From: Prauserella isguenensis
Lineage (GTDB): Bacteria > Actinomycetota > Actinomycetes > Mycobacteriales > Pseudonocardiaceae
Assembly: GCF_014191605.1 (NCBI RefSeq)
Contig: NZ_JACHWU010000002.1
Location: 806,001-870,000 of the forward strand
Length of the DNA: 64,000 nt
Reading direction: 5' to 3'
Made by a program: the position numbers and the translations under genes. Shown piece after piece: positions 26,107 through 35,354 of this stretch. The first letter of the stretch is position 1; each line of letters starts with the position of its first letter. Below the pieces are notes generated by a model. That model was not told the DNA's origin. It did no database searches and saw only the letters and a list, made by a program, of their open reading frames with translations.

Positions 26107-26853
26107 TCACGTCTCGTACGGCTCGTCGGGCCGGGGGATCTCCCGCAGGGTGCGCACGGCGAGGTCCGGTACGTAATCGCGTGCGCGCGTGTCGTCGGCG
26201 GGCACCAGCCTGCCGGTGACCTCGACCCAGGTGTCCGACGGCACCAGGTCGGCCCGCCCGCCGGTGAGTCCGGTGCGGACGGCGAACGCGTCGGCCGCGC
26301 AGCAACTGATGGTCAGCCTGGCCAACTGCGGACCACCGGTGGTCTGCACGACGAATCCGGTGAGCCGCACGATGCGCCCGTCGAGCGACTGCCGCTCGTC
26401 CCAGCCGGCGCGGTCGACGAAGTCGCTCATCGACAGCGACACGACGTCGCCGGGCGGGAGCGGGCCGAACTCGGTGTTGCCGGGTTCGGTGTTCTTCCTG
26501 GTCCGCAGCACCGAGTCGGCCCCGAGCGCCGGGGGCGCGACGAGCAGCACGGCGAGCACGGGCACGACGATCAGCCACGCCGAGCGCGCGGTGTGTCCGT
26601 GGTCGCCCTCCCCCGCGCACGCGTCGGCCGGGCCGGAGCGGTCGCGCCCGGTGTCGCCGGCCGCGGCACGCGCGCCCGCCCGGACGTCCCGCACGATCGC
26701 CACGCCCGCGAGCACGAGCACGACGAGGCCCGCACCGAACAGCCACGGCAGGTGGGAGGCCTTGACATAGCGCAGGTAGTCGCCGGTCACGGCGATCTTC
26801 AGCAGCGCCCCGCCGAGCAGGAGCAGGAGGATGTTCTGGGTCTCGCGCTTCAT
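26107..26853 (-). CDS. TIGR03943-family (YcgQ-like) permease partner protein
   Basis: A 248-residue protein with two N-terminal membrane helices (LLLLLGGALLKIAV and LPWLFGAGLVVLVLAGVAIV). A third helix is WLIVVPVLAVLLVAPPAL. A C-terminal beta-rich domain (about 140-248) contains the conserved TISCCAADAFAV. The family always pairs with a DUF318-type permease, whose stop it overlaps by four bases here. Function is unproven. Its position facing smtB-zur suggests a link to metal homeostasis. Confidence 0.85.
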   Translation of the reverse strand: MKRETQNILLLLLGGALLKIAVTGDYLRYVKASHLPWLFGAGLVVLVLAGVAIVRDVRAGARAAAGDTGRDRSGPADACAGEGDHGHTARSAWLIVVPVLAVLLVAPPALGADSVLRTRKNTEPGNTEFGPLPPGDVVSLSMSDFVDRAGWDERQSLDGRIVRLTGFVVQTTGGPQLARLTISCCAADAFAVRTGLTGGRADLVPSDTWVEVTGRLVPADDTRARDYVPDLAVRTLREIPRPDEPYET

Positions 26854-27869
26854 CGGACACCTCCCAGGAAGAGCAGCCCCGCCGCCACGCCGCATCCGAT
26901 CGCCACGACGAACGTGACCGGCGCGAACCGCAGCGCGAACGCTCGCCCGAAGGTGCCCGCCTGCAGGGCGAACAGTTTCGCGTCGATGGCCGGTCCCACG
27001 ACGAGGAACACCAGCCGCGGCAGCAGCGGCAACGCCGACAGCGACGCGGCGACGAACGCGTCGGCCTCGCTGCACAGCGACAGCACCACGGCCAGCACCG
27101 CCATGACCAGGATGCCGAGCACGATCTGCTCCCCGAGCGAGGAGAACCAGTCGCCGGGGATCACCACACCGAAGACCGCGGCGACCAGGGCACCCAGTAC
27201 GAGGAAGCCGGCCGCGTCGACGAGGTCGGCCCTGGCGGTCTCGGCGAACACGCGCCACCGGTCGCGGCCCTCGGTGTCGGGCAGCCGCCGCAACGCCCGT
27301 TCGGCGATCCACTCGAGTTTGCCCCATCGCAGCCACAGCCAGCCCATGATCAGCGCCGTGGCGAGCGACCCTGCGAACCGGGCGGCGACCATGGCGGGCT
27401 CACCGGGGAACGCCACGGCCGTCGACACGAGCACGATCGGGTTCACGGCGGGGGCGGCCAGCAGGAACGCGAGCGCCGCGGCCGGAGCGACGCCCTGTCC
27501 GATCAACCGGCGTGCCACCGGCACCGAGGCGCATTCGCACCCGGCCAGCACCACGCCCGACATGCCGGCGACGCCGACGGCCGCCGAGTCGCGCCGTGGC
27601 AGCACGCGGCGCAACGCCCGCGCGGGCACGAAGGCGGCGATCGCACCGCTCAGCAGCACGCCGAGCACGAGGAACGGCAGGGCCTGGACGCAGATCGCCA
27701 CGAACACCGTCGCCGCCGTCTGCAGCACCGGGGCGTCGAAGGCCTCGCGCAGCAGGTCCTGCCCGAGGATCGCCAGCACCAGCAACGCGCACAGCACCTG
27801 CATCGAGGTGATGCGCCACCGCCGGCCCGACCGACCGGCCCGGCCCGTGCCGTCGACAACGGTTTCCAT
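26850..27869 (-). CDS. DUF318-type permease (YcgR-like)
   Basis: A 339-residue membrane protein with eight to ten helices. It shows LVLGVLLSGAIAAFVP, SGVVLAGCECASVPVARRLIGQG (split) and LLAAPAVNPIVLVSTAVAFPG. The CEC motif in helix 3 and the later LCSEADAF are typical of this permease family (COG0701). The substrate is unknown. It forms a translationally coupled pair with the TIGR03943-like gene. Confidence 0.88.
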   Translation of the reverse strand: METVVDGTGRAGRSGRRWRITSMQVLCALLVLAILGQDLLREAFDAPVLQTAATVFVAICVQALPFLVLGVLLSGAIAAFVPARALRRVLPRRDSAAVGVAGMSGVVLAGCECASVPVARRLIGQGVAPAAALAFLLAAPAVNPIVLVSTAVAFPGEPAMVAARFAGSLATALIMGWLWLRWGKLEWIAERALRRLPDTEGRDRWRVFAETARADLVDAAGFLVLGALVAAVFGVVIPGDWFSSLGEQIVLGILVMAVLAVVLSLCSEADAFVAASLSALPLLPRLVFLVVGPAIDAKLFALQAGTFGRAFALRFAPVTFVVAIGCGVAAGLLFLGGVR

Positions 27870-27908
27870 TAGTGCGCCATCATGCCAGGCGCCGGCGCGG
27901 GTCCTTCC

Positions 27909-28319
27909 TCAGGCGTCGACGAGTTCCGAGCGCACCTGTGAGGCCGTCGAGACCACGAGCATCAGCAGCGTGCCGAGCGGTCCCGGGTCGAGCCCCTGCG
28001 CGGGGAACGCGTACCGCAGCGTGACGTCCATGCCGCTCTCGTTGTGCACGATGCCGAGCGTGCCGAACAGGCCCTGTCCGGCGCGCTCGGCGACGACCGC
28101 GGCCAGTTTCGGGTCGTCGGGCAGGTCCCACGCCACGACGCACGTCAGGCTCAGCACCAGCAGGCCGTCGGCCAACTGCATCGCCTGCACCACGCAGGGC
28201 ACCTCGGAGTGCCGGAACGTGAGCGTGCCGTCGTCGTCGACCTGCACGTCGAGGTAGTTCTCGAGCGCTTCCTTGGCGGCGGCGAGCAGTTCGGCGGTGT
28301 CGGCGGCCTCGGAGGTCAT
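27909..28319 (-). CDS. YbjN-like protein
   Basis: A 136-residue soluble alpha/beta protein with the YbjN/secretion-chaperone-like pattern: an N-terminal helix ([13 protein letters not shown]) and alternating strands ([33 protein letters not shown] in pieces). A long C-terminal helix follows ([22 protein letters not shown]). The ATG overlaps the uppS stop by four bases. The Rv2360c position in M. tuberculosis is the same. Function is unknown. Confidence 0.8.
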   Translation of the reverse strand: MTSEAADTAELLAAAKEALENYLDVQVDDDGTLTFRHSEVPCVVQAMQLADGLLVLSLTCVVAWDLPDDPKLAAVVAERAGQGLFGTLGIVHNESGMDVTLRYAFPAQGLDPGPLGTLLMLVVSTASQVRSELVDA

Positions 28320-29170
28320 GCGGTGTCCTTCCCGGGTTCGGCGGTGGTGTCGCTGGCGTCGGTGCCGTCGCTCTGGTCGACGGCGGCGCCGAACCGGCGG
28401 TCGCGCTTGGCGTACTCGAGACACGCGTCCCACAACTGGGTGCGGTCGAAGTCGGGGAACAGGGTGTCCTGGAAGACGAACTCGGCGTAGGCCGATTCCC
28501 ACAGCAGGAAGTTCGACGTCCGTAGTTCGCCGGAGGGCCGCAGGAACAGGTCCACGTCCGGCATCTCCGGCTGGTACAGGTACTTGGCGACGGTGCGCTC
28601 GTCGACCTTCTCGGGGTTGATCCTGCCCTCGGCGGCCAGTCGCGCGATCCGCCGCGCCGCGTCGCCGATCTCGGCGCGGCCGCCGTAGTTGACGCACATG
28701 GTCATGTTCATGCGCGTGTTGTGCTTGGTCTTCTCCTCGGCCGCCTCGAGTTCCTTGATGACGCTCCGCCACAGCTTGGGCCTGCGGCCCGCCCAACGGA
28801 TGCGCACGCCGATGGAGCCGAGATAGTCCACCTGACGGCGGATCGTGTCGCGGTTGAAGCCCATCAGGAAGCGCACCTCGTCGGGGCTGCGCTTCCAGTT
28901 CTCCGTCGAGAACGCGTACACCGACAGCCACTTGACGCCGAGTTCGACCGCGCCGCTGGCGACGTCGATCATCACCGACTCGCCGCGCTTGTGCCCTTCG
29001 ATGCGCGGCATGCCGCGCTGATTGGCCCACCGGCCGTTGCCGTCCATCACCAGGGCGACGTGGTTCGGCACCAGCTCCTGCGGGATCCGGGGCGGCCGGG
29101 CGCCCGACGGGTGCGGGTCAGGGGCCCGCACCTCCTGGATGCGTTCCGCTTCGCGAGCCTTCCGCCGCAC
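28316..29170 (-). CDS. uppS: Isoprenyl transferase (polyprenyl diphosphate synthase)
   Basis: A 284-residue cis-prenyltransferase. The catalytic aspartate lies in [28 protein letters not shown], the NYGGR motif and [21 protein letters not shown] are all present. It makes the C50/C55 polyprenyl diphosphate carrier for cell-wall and arabinogalactan synthesis. Its mycobacterial counterpart in this position makes decaprenyl diphosphate. An acidic C-terminal tail of ~25 residues extends beyond the domain. Confidence 0.97.
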   Translation of the reverse strand: MRRKAREAERIQEVRAPDPHPSGARPPRIPQELVPNHVALVMDGNGRWANQRGMPRIEGHKRGESVMIDVASGAVELGVKWLSVYAFSTENWKRSPDEVRFLMGFNRDTIRRQVDYLGSIGVRIRWAGRRPKLWRSVIKELEAAEEKTKHNTRMNMTMCVNYGGRAEIGDAARRIARLAAEGRINPEKVDERTVAKYLYQPEMPDVDLFLRPSGELRTSNFLLWESAYAEFVFQDTLFPDFDRTQLWDACLEYAKRDRRFGAAVDQSDGTDASDTTAEPGKDTA

Positions 29171-29184
29171 CTGTCACCTCCGCC

Positions 29185-30150
29185 TCACCGGGCGCACTGG
29201 CCCGTGCCGTGTCCGTCCACGCTCGTCGCAGCCGTCCCGGGCGTCGCTCCGCCGGTCGCGGATGGCTCGCCGCCGGCGTCCGTGTCCCCGGCGTCCTCGC
29301 CGCTGTCCACGCCGCTGTCCACGTCGCTGTCCACGTCGCTGTCCACGTCGCCGATGTCCGGTTCGCCGCCGTCGGGATGCGGGTCCGACCCTAACGCGGC
29401 GGTCAGCGGTGCCTCGCGGGCACGGCGTTCCACGAACGGCAGGGACCGCAGTCGCCGTTCCAGATGCCACTGCAGGTGGGCGGCGACCAGGCCGCTGACG
29501 TCGCGGCGCACGGTGTGGCTGCTGTCCTCGGCCAGGGGCCAGTCACCGTGCAGCAGCGCGGCCATCACGGCGAGCACCTCCGGGGCGGGATGCACCGAGC
29601 CAGGGATGCGGCAGCGCGGGCACAGCAGGCCGCCCGCCTGCACGTTGAACGCCGCGTGCGGACCGCGTTCGCCGCAGCGGGCGCACTCGGTGAGCGCGGG
29701 TTCCCAGCCGGCGAACGCCATGGCGCGCAGCAGGAACGCGTCGAGCACGAGCGACGGGTCACGCTGCCCACCCGCGAGCGCGCGCAACGCACCGACGACG
29801 AGGAGGTACAGCTTGAGCGCGGGCTCTTCCTCCTCGGCGGCCAGCCGGTCGGCGGTCTCCACGATGGCGGCGGCCGCCGTGTAGGCCTGGTAGTCGCCGA
29901 CGATCGGTAGCGCGAAGGCGTCGACCGTCTGTACCTGGGTGACGACGTCGAGTGTGCGGCCCGTGTAGAACTGCACGTCGACGTGCCCGAACGGTTCGAG
30001 CCGGGCGCCGAACCGCGAGGTCGTCCGGCGCACGCCCTTCGCCACCGCGCGCACCTTGCCGTTGCGGCGCGTGAGCAGCGTGATGATGCGGTCGGCCTCG
30101 CCGAGCTTGTGCACGCGCAGCACCACGCCGGTGTCCCGATACAAGCTCAC
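29185..30150 (-). CDS. recO: DNA repair protein RecO
   Basis: A 321-residue RecO. The N-terminal OB-fold begins MSLYRDTGVVLRVHKLGEADRI. The helical domain has the zinc cysteines CARCGERG and LLCPRC. The protein normally ends near residue 265. Here the last ~55 residues are an Asp/Ser/Gly-rich tail with a DVDS tandem repeat (residues 268-284) encoded by a 12-bp repeat. RecO loads RecA on SSB-coated DNA with RecR. Confidence 0.96.
   Translation of the reverse strand: MSLYRDTGVVLRVHKLGEADRIITLLTRRNGKVRAVAKGVRRTTSRFGARLEPFGHVDVQFYTGRTLDVVTQVQTVDAFALPIVGDYQAYTAAAAIVETADRLAAEEEEPALKLYLLVVGALRALAGGQRDPSLVLDAFLLRAMAFAGWEPALTECARCGERGPHAAFNVQAGGLLCPRCRIPGSVHPAPEVLAVMAALLHGDWPLAEDSSHTVRRDVSGLVAAHLQWHLERRLRSLPFVERRAREAPLTAALGSDPHPDGGEPDIGDVDSDVDSDVDSGVDSGEDAGDTDAGGEPSATGGATPGTAATSVDGHGTGQCAR
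29300..29347. repeat. 12-bp in-frame tandem repeat inside recO (four units)
   Basis: CCGCTGTCCACG occurs twice and TCGCTGTCCACG twice, head to tail. Read on the minus strand each unit is four codons (Val-Asp-Ser-Gly/Asp). It encodes the acidic tail of RecO. Confidence 0.8.
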
Positions 30151-30594
30151 CGGTACATGATCCCACGCCGCGCCGACACGCCGTCACCAACGGCGCCGAG
30201 GCGTGGCCCCCGTCGCCGCGCGAGGCGCCGTGACCGCCGCTGCAGCCGGCACTCCGCACCCGGGTCAGCACGTCGGCTCGATGGAGATCACGTAGGTCTT
30301 CGCGTGTGCACCGTGCCGGCCACGGGCGTCAGGAACGCACGACGGTGGCCTGACCCGCCAGGAGCCCCGGTCGTGCACGTGGCCGGGCAACGACACGCGA
30401 AGGAGGCGCGTGCGGGGATGCGCGCGAGGGAATGCGCGCATCGGGAAACTGCCCTACTCCCCTCGATTCCACACCGGACTCGTCCACATCGGAGCCTGGC
30501 GTGACGGCGCCGTTCGGCGGGCGGACCCTACGGCCCGAATCGGAACACCGTCGACGCGGGCCGCTCGGACCCGGATCGACGGTGAGCCGTGTGA
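30151..30594. other. Gene-free interval between recO and a CD225-family gene
   Basis: About 440 bases with no frame I accept. It contains the terminator of the upstream CD225 gene (30546-30584) and presumably the recO promoter near 30160-30200, for which no clear hexamers are visible. The mycobacterial amiA2 position lies between recO and era and is not occupied by an amidase here. Confidence 0.5.
30546..30584 (-). terminator. Hairpin terminator of the CD225-family gene
   Basis: CACCGTCGA and TCGACGGTG form a nine-base stem with a GC-rich inner loop holding GGG/CCC, eleven bases beyond the stop codon at 30595. No U-tract is present. Confidence 0.5.
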
Positions 30595-31092
30595 TCAGTA
30601 GCCGTACGTGCCGACGTACGAGTCCACCGTGACGATGGAGATGATGACCATGATGATCGTGATGGCCCAGCCGATGGCACCGATGATCGTGGCGATCATG
30701 CACATCGTCTTGGTGCTGTTCGAGGCCTCCTGCGCGGCCGGGAGGTTGCCCATCCGCACGTTCGACTTGACCTCGTTCGACTTGATGATCGCGAAGATCG
30801 CGAGCGGCCAGAACAGGAAGATGCAGCCGATCGCCCAGCCGAAGTAGTCCTTGATCTCCTGGCCCATACCCGGCTGGCCCATGCCCGGCTGGCCGTAGGG
30901 CTGGCCGAACTGGCCGGGCTGCTGACCGAACTGGCCGTATGGCTGCTGACCGTATGGCTGCCCGTACGGCTGTTGCCCGTACGGCTGGGGTTGGCCCTGC
31001 GGCGGCTGGCCGAACTGGCCGGGCTGCTGAGCGGGCATACCGCCGGACGGCGGCTGGCCGTACCCCTGTTGATGTCCGTACGGATTGGTCAT
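30595..31092 (-). CDS. CD225/dispanin-like two-helix membrane protein with PYGQ repeats
   Basis: A 165-residue protein. The first ~78 residues are a Gly/Gln/Pro/Tyr-rich low-complexity tail with repeated PYGQ units and two GMGQP units. A first hydrophobic helix follows ([18 protein letters not shown]). Next is the polar [21 protein letters not shown] loop, then a second helix ([22 protein letters not shown]). This order (helix, KS.EV....G....A loop, helix) is that of CD225 proteins. The start at 31092 has GGGGGAGG upstream. The molecular role in bacteria is unknown. Confidence 0.8.
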   Translation of the reverse strand: MTNPYGHQQGYGQPPSGGMPAQQPGQFGQPPQGQPQPYGQQPYGQPYGQQPYGQFGQQPGQFGQPYGQPGMGQPGMGQEIKDYFGWAIGCIFLFWPLAIFAIIKSNEVKSNVRMGNLPAAQEASNSTKTMCMIATIIGAIGWAITIIMVIISIVTVDSYVGTYGY

Positions 31093-31180
31093 GGCGTGAG
31101 TCCTCCCCCGAACCGGGAACGTTGTCGCGCCGGGACTGTACCGCGCGGACCCGGCGTACGACGGCCGGACCCGAGAACCG

Positions 31181-31630
31181 CTAGACCGCCAGCGCGGAAA
31201 ACGGACTTACCGGAATGTTCCGAACGACGAACCACGCGGCTACCACCGCGCCGGCGGCGACCGGCGCGAAGCGCAGGTCCTGCCAACTCCGCACCCGCCT
31301 GCCACGCCAGCGACCAGCGGTCCACGCGACCAGGCTCCACAGCAGCAGACCCGAGGCGACGAGCGCGACGGCGTTGTACCGCACCGCGGCACCGACATCC
31401 CCCTGCAGCAGGGTGTAGAGCATGCGCAGCGCGCCGCACCCCGGGCACACGACACCGAACAGGGCCTTCGTCGGGCACACCGGGATCGGACCGCCCGGCG
31501 TCGTCGGCTCGGCCCACAGCACCACGCACGACGCACCGACGACCAGGGCCGCGACGGCGGCGGGCGGACCCAACCGTCGCAGCAGGCCCGGCCGAGCCGG
31601 GGTCGCCGAGCCCGCGCGGGGCGGAATCAC
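31181..31630 (-). CDS. DUF2752-domain membrane protein
   Basis: A 149-residue protein. A first helix ([16 protein letters not shown]) is followed by the DUF2752 signature [18 protein letters not shown], then helices around [17 protein letters not shown] and [14 protein letters not shown]. The GTG start at 31630 overlaps the stop of the CD225-like gene (GTGA), so the two are coupled. DUF2752 proteins have no assigned function, but are often found near CD225/TM2-type genes in actinobacteria. Longer in-frame starts (to 31876) are antisense-like. Confidence 0.82.
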   Translation of the reverse strand: MIPPRAGSATPARPGLLRRLGPPAAVAALVVGASCVVLWAEPTTPGGPIPVCPTKALFGVVCPGCGALRMLYTLLQGDVGAAVRYNAVALVASGLLLWSLVAWTAGRWRGRRVRSWQDLRFAPVAAGAVVAAWFVVRNIPVSPFSALAV

Positions 31631-32016
31631 GTGGGTGTGACCTCGTCCAGGGACAGCCCGATGATCAGCAGGGCCACGACGACGAACAGGATGTAGAGGG
31701 CGAAGAAGATGCCCATGCTGATCGCCGACCACATCGCCCATTTCTTGGCCTGGTCGGCGGACTCCTGCGCCTCGGCGTACATGCCCTGGGCCCAGAGCGT
31801 CGTGACCTGGTTCGCCTTGACGATCGACACGATCCCGAGCGGCAGACAGCACAGGATGGTCGTGAGAATGCCCCACACCAGGTGGTTCTCGGGCGGGGGC
31901 GGCGGATACCCGTACCCGGGCGGCTGGCCGTACGCCGGCGGATACCCGTACTGCGGGTACTGCGGATGCGGCTGCTGCGGGTAGTCACCCGGATACGGCG
32001 GATACGGCCCCGACAC
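31627..32016 (-). CDS. CD225/dispanin-family membrane protein
   Basis: A 129-residue protein. The Pro/Tyr/Gly-rich N-terminal tail is about 42 residues. The CD225 core follows: NHLVWGILTTILCCLPLGIV, a KANQV loop with the expected small-residue AEAQESADQAKKW, and a second helix (AISMGIFFALYILFVVVALLIIG). It aligns with IFITM-like dispanins. The GTG start follows GGAGGGGACA. It is coupled to the DUF2752 gene. Confidence 0.87.
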   Translation of the reverse strand: MSGPYPPYPGDYPQQPHPQYPQYGYPPAYGQPPGYGYPPPPPENHLVWGILTTILCCLPLGIVSIVKANQVTTLWAQGMYAEAQESADQAKKWAMWSAISMGIFFALYILFVVVALLIIGLSLDEVTPT

Positions 32017-32133
32017 TGTCCCCTCCTCGACACGGCGCCATCCTCGCGCTCCCCGCAGGATGACGGCGGGCCGAGGCTACCCGACATCCGTCGCCGCGCG
32101 TCGGCGAATGCCCGCGGTCGGTCCCCGGACGGA

Positions 32134-33147
32134 CTAAAAGCCCAGGCGGCCCAGTTGTTTCGGGTCGCGCTGCCACTCCTTGGCCACCTTGACGTGCAGG
32201 TCGAGGTAGACCTTCGACCCGAGCAGCGCCTCGATGTGCTTGCGGGCAGTGGCGCCGACCTGTTTGAGCCTGCTCCCCTTGTGGCCCAGCACGATGGCCT
32301 TCTGGCTCGGCCGTTCGACGAACAGGTGCGCGTAGATGTCGACCATGTCGTCGCGGCCCTCGCGCGGGATCATCTCCTCGACCGTGACGGCGATCGAATG
32401 CGGCAGTTCGTCCCGCACGTCCTCCAGCGCGGCCTCGCGGATGAGCTCGGCGACGAGCCGCTGTTCCGGTTCGTCGGTCAGGTCGCCGTCCGGGTACAGC
32501 TGCGGCCCCTCGGGCAACTGACTCACCAGCACGTCGGCGACCGTGTCGACCTGGTAGTCGCCGGTGGCCGACACCGGCACGAGGTCTGTCAGCTCCATGA
32601 CCTGCTGCAGCTCGAGGAGCTGCTCGGCGACGACCTCCGGCTTGACGAGGTCGGTCTTCGTGACGATCCCGACGACGGGTGTGCGCCGCGCGACCTTGGC
32701 CAGTTCCGCCGCGATGTACTTGTCACCGGGACCGATCTTCTCGCCCGCGGGCACGCAGAACCCGATCACGTCCACTTCGGACCACGTAGCGCGCACGACG
32801 TCGTTGAGGCGCTCCCCCAGCAGCGTGCGCGGCCGGTGCAGGCCCGGAGTGTCCACAATGATCAGCTGGGCGTCGTCACGGTGCACGATCCCGCGCACGG
32901 CGTGCCGCGTGGTCTGCGGCTTGTTCGACGTGATCGCGATCTTCGTGCCGACGAGCGCGTTCGTCAGCGTCGACTTGCCCGCGTTGGGCCGCCCCACGAA
33001 ACAGGCGAATCCCGACCGGTGGTCGGCGGGAGTCTCCCGCCAGCCCGTGTCCTCGATCCCGGCCGCCCGCAGCTTCGCGGCGAGGTCGTCGCCCTCCGCC
33101 TCGTCCGTGCCGCCGTCGCTGCGACCGTGGTCGCCGGACTCGGTCAC
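32134..33147 (-). CDS. era: GTPase Era
   Basis: A 337-residue GTPase. The P-loop is GRPNAGKS, with TTRH in switch I, DTPGLH (G3) and TKTD (G4). A C-terminal KH domain ends with QVGATARKHIEALLGSKVYLDLHVKVAKEW. It binds 16S rRNA during 30S maturation. An extra acidic N-terminal stretch of ~45 residues precedes the G domain. The GTG overlaps the stop of the deaminase-like gene (GTGA). Confidence 0.97.
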   Translation of the reverse strand: MTESGDHGRSDGGTDEAEGDDLAAKLRAAGIEDTGWRETPADHRSGFACFVGRPNAGKSTLTNALVGTKIAITSNKPQTTRHAVRGIVHRDDAQLIIVDTPGLHRPRTLLGERLNDVVRATWSEVDVIGFCVPAGEKIGPGDKYIAAELAKVARRTPVVGIVTKTDLVKPEVVAEQLLELQQVMELTDLVPVSATGDYQVDTVADVLVSQLPEGPQLYPDGDLTDEPEQRLVAELIREAALEDVRDELPHSIAVTVEEMIPREGRDDMVDIYAHLFVERPSQKAIVLGHKGSRLKQVGATARKHIEALLGSKVYLDLHVKVAKEWQRDPKQLGRLGF

Positions 33148-33479
33148 CGGAGGATCTCCTGCACGTCCCCGGCGAGGTCGGCGCGCAGCACCGGAGCCTC
33201 GGCCGTCAAGTCGCGCACAGCGTGCATCGACGCCTCCACCACGAGCGGTTCCGCCGTCACCACGGCCGCCGCCTCGAGTCCCTCGGCCCCACTCGACACC
33301 GCGGCCGCGACCGCGGCCTGCATCGCCGTGAGTTTCAGTGACGGCAGGTCGACGGTCGCCGCCGCGTAGGTCCGCCCGTCGGTGTCCCGCACCGCGGCGC
33401 CCTCGGCGGCCTGGATCCGCGCCCTCGTCGAGCGGGCCAGGATGACGATCTTCTCGTCCTCCGGGTCGAGGTCAGGCAT
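33144..33479 (-). CDS. Cytidine-deaminase-like protein lacking zinc ligands
   Basis: A 111-residue protein occupying the cdd-like position between era and the CBS gene. The alpha/beta pattern of cytidine deaminase can be followed (RTYAAATVDLPSLKLTAMQAAVAAAVSSGAEG). However, the catalytic HAE or CAE and the PCxxC zinc motif are missing; there is no cysteine at all. The ATG overlaps the stop of the CBS gene by eight bases. Probably a degenerate, non-catalytic paralogue, as in the Rv2365c position of M. tuberculosis. Confidence 0.78.
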   Translation of the reverse strand: MPDLDPEDEKIVILARSTRARIQAAEGAAVRDTDGRTYAAATVDLPSLKLTAMQAAVAAAVSSGAEGLEAAAVVTAEPLVVEASMHAVRDLTAEAPVLRADLAGDVQEILR

Positions 33480-34806
33480 GTTCGACGCTCCTATCGCTGT
33501 CGCTCTCGTCGCTTCCGTTGGTCCGCTGCGGCCGGTCGGCGTTCTCGTCGGTGGACCGCACGACGACCGTGGTGATCCGCATCCGGCCGCGGCGGTCCTT
33601 GCCGCCCTCGGCGCGCAGTCGCAGCTCGCCGATCTCCGCTTCGGCGCCGGGCAGCGGCACACGGCCCAGGCGCTGCGCCATCAGCCCGCCGACCGTTTCG
33701 ACGTCGTGGTCGGACAGGTCGACGTCGAACAGTTCGCTCAGGTCGTCGACGCCCAGCCGCGCCGACACCCGCACCGCGCCGTCGTCCAGCTCCTCCACGT
33801 CGGGGCGTTCCTCGGTGTCGGACTCGTCGGTGATGTCCCCGACGATCTCCTCGAGGACATCCTCGATCGTCAGCAGCCCGGCCGTGCCACCGTACTCGTC
33901 GACCGCGATCACCAGGTGGTGCCGGGAGACCTGCATCTCCTTGAGGAGGCTGTCGAGCCGCTTCGAATCGGGCACGAACGCGGCCGGGCTCATGACGGCC
34001 GAGACCGGCCGGGCGTTGCCGCCTTCGGACATCGCGGCCTGCACCAGGTCCTTCAGGTTCACCACGCCGACGACGTCGTCTGCCGTGTCGCCGATGACCG
34101 GCAGCCGCGTGAACCCCGTCCGCATGGACAACGCCAGTGCCTGGCGCACGGTCTTGCCCTGCTCGATCCACACGATCTCGGTGCGCGGCACCATCACCCC
34201 ACGGGCGACGGTGTCACCGAGCTCGAACACCGAGTGGATCATCTCCCGCTCGTCGGTGCCCACGACGCCGCGTTCGCCTGCGAGGTCGACGAGCTCACGC
34301 AGCTCGGCCTCGGTGGTGAACGGGCCTTCGCGGAACCCCTTGCCGGGAGTGATCGCGTTACCCAGCACGATGAGCAGCCTGCTGAGTGGCCCGAGGACCT
34401 TCCCCAGCACGCGCACCGGACCGGCCACGACCAGTCCCACACGATAGGGATGCTGCCTGCCGATGGTGCGCGGACCGACCCCGACCAGCACGTAGCTGAC
34501 GACCACCATGATCACGCCCGCCCCGGCGACGGCGAACCAGTCCTGCTGGAACCAGCGGATACCGACGACCGTGACGAGCACGGTGGCCGTCAGTTCGCAG
34601 GCCAGCCGGAGCAGCATGAGCAGGTTGATGTGCCTACTGCGTTCGCCGATGACGGCCACGAGCTGGCGTGCGCCGGTACGGCCCGCGCGGACCATGCCTT
34701 CGGCCCGGGCCTGCGACACCGCACTCACCGCGGAGTCGGCCGCGGCGAACACCCCGCCCAGCAGTACCAGCACGACGGCCAGCAACAGGGCCGCGGTACT
34801 GCTCAC
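33472..34806 (-). CDS. CNNM/CorC-type CBS-domain membrane protein
   Basis: A 444-residue protein. An N-terminal DUF21 transmembrane domain (about 1-130) begins [29 protein letters not shown] pair occupies about 190-310 ([32 protein letters not shown]). A C-terminal CorC/HlyC domain follows ([23 protein letters not shown] and the later [16 protein letters not shown]). The family transports or exports Mg2+ and Co2+, although older annotation calls it hemolysin. The start GTG overlaps the ybeY stop. Confidence 0.92.
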   Translation of the reverse strand: MSSTAALLLAVVLVLLGGVFAAADSAVSAVSQARAEGMVRAGRTGARQLVAVIGERSRHINLLMLLRLACELTATVLVTVVGIRWFQQDWFAVAGAGVIMVVVSYVLVGVGPRTIGRQHPYRVGLVVAGPVRVLGKVLGPLSRLLIVLGNAITPGKGFREGPFTTEAELRELVDLAGERGVVGTDEREMIHSVFELGDTVARGVMVPRTEIVWIEQGKTVRQALALSMRTGFTRLPVIGDTADDVVGVVNLKDLVQAAMSEGGNARPVSAVMSPAAFVPDSKRLDSLLKEMQVSRHHLVIAVDEYGGTAGLLTIEDVLEEIVGDITDESDTEERPDVEELDDGAVRVSARLGVDDLSELFDVDLSDHDVETVGGLMAQRLGRVPLPGAEAEIGELRLRAEGGKDRRGRMRITTVVVRSTDENADRPQRTNGSDESDSDRSVEHA

Positions 34807-35354
34807 GGCGTCTCCTGGTTCGTCCCTCCGTCGAGCCCGGCCGCGCCGAGCAGACGGTCGTCGACGCTCCGCTGCGCTTCCCGGCGGGACTCCTCCAACT
34901 GCGCCGCCTGGAAGTCGGCGAGGATGCGGTTCTGCAGGCCGAACATCTCGCGTTCCTCGGCGGGCTCGGCGTGGTCGTAGCCGAGCAGGTGGAGCGTGCC
35001 GTGAACGGTCAGCAGGTGCAGCTCGTCCATCAGCGAGTGGCCCGCCTTCTTGGCCTGGTCACGCGCGAAGGCCGGGCACAGCACGATGTCGCCGAGCAGC
35101 GCGGACGTGTCGTCCGGCGCGTCGGGCCTGCGGGTGCCCTCCATCTCGTCCATGGGGAAGGCCATGACGTCGGTCGGCCCCGGCAGATCCATCCACCGCT
35201 CGTGGAGGTCCTCCATCACGTCGAGGTTCACCAGCAGTACCGACAGCTCGGCGAGCGGGCTCACCTCCATCCGGTCCAGTGCGAACCGGGCCGCCGACAC
35301 GATCGACTCCTCGTCGACGCCGACCCCGGACTCGTTGGCGATTTCGATGCTCAC
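34803..35354 (-). CDS. ybeY: Endoribonuclease YbeY
   Basis: A 183-residue zinc-dependent RNase. The three metal histidines are in [23 protein letters not shown] and LLGDIVLCP precede it. It acts in 16S rRNA 3' end maturation and ribosome quality control. The C-terminus is ~30 residues longer than the E. coli protein. The GTG start overlaps the phoH stop (GTGA). Confidence 0.96.
   Translation of the reverse strand: MSIEIANESGVGVDEESIVSAARFALDRMEVSPLAELSVLLVNLDVMEDLHERWMDLPGPTDVMAFPMDEMEGTRRPDAPDDTSALLGDIVLCPAFARDQAKKAGHSLMDELHLLTVHGTLHLLGYDHAEPAEEREMFGLQNRILADFQAAQLEESRREAQRSVDDRLLGAAGLDGGTNQETP

Noticed and set aside
27870-27908. Zur box before the permease gene
   Set aside because: Only a partial TAATGGAAAC match that overlaps the start codon; not a palindrome.
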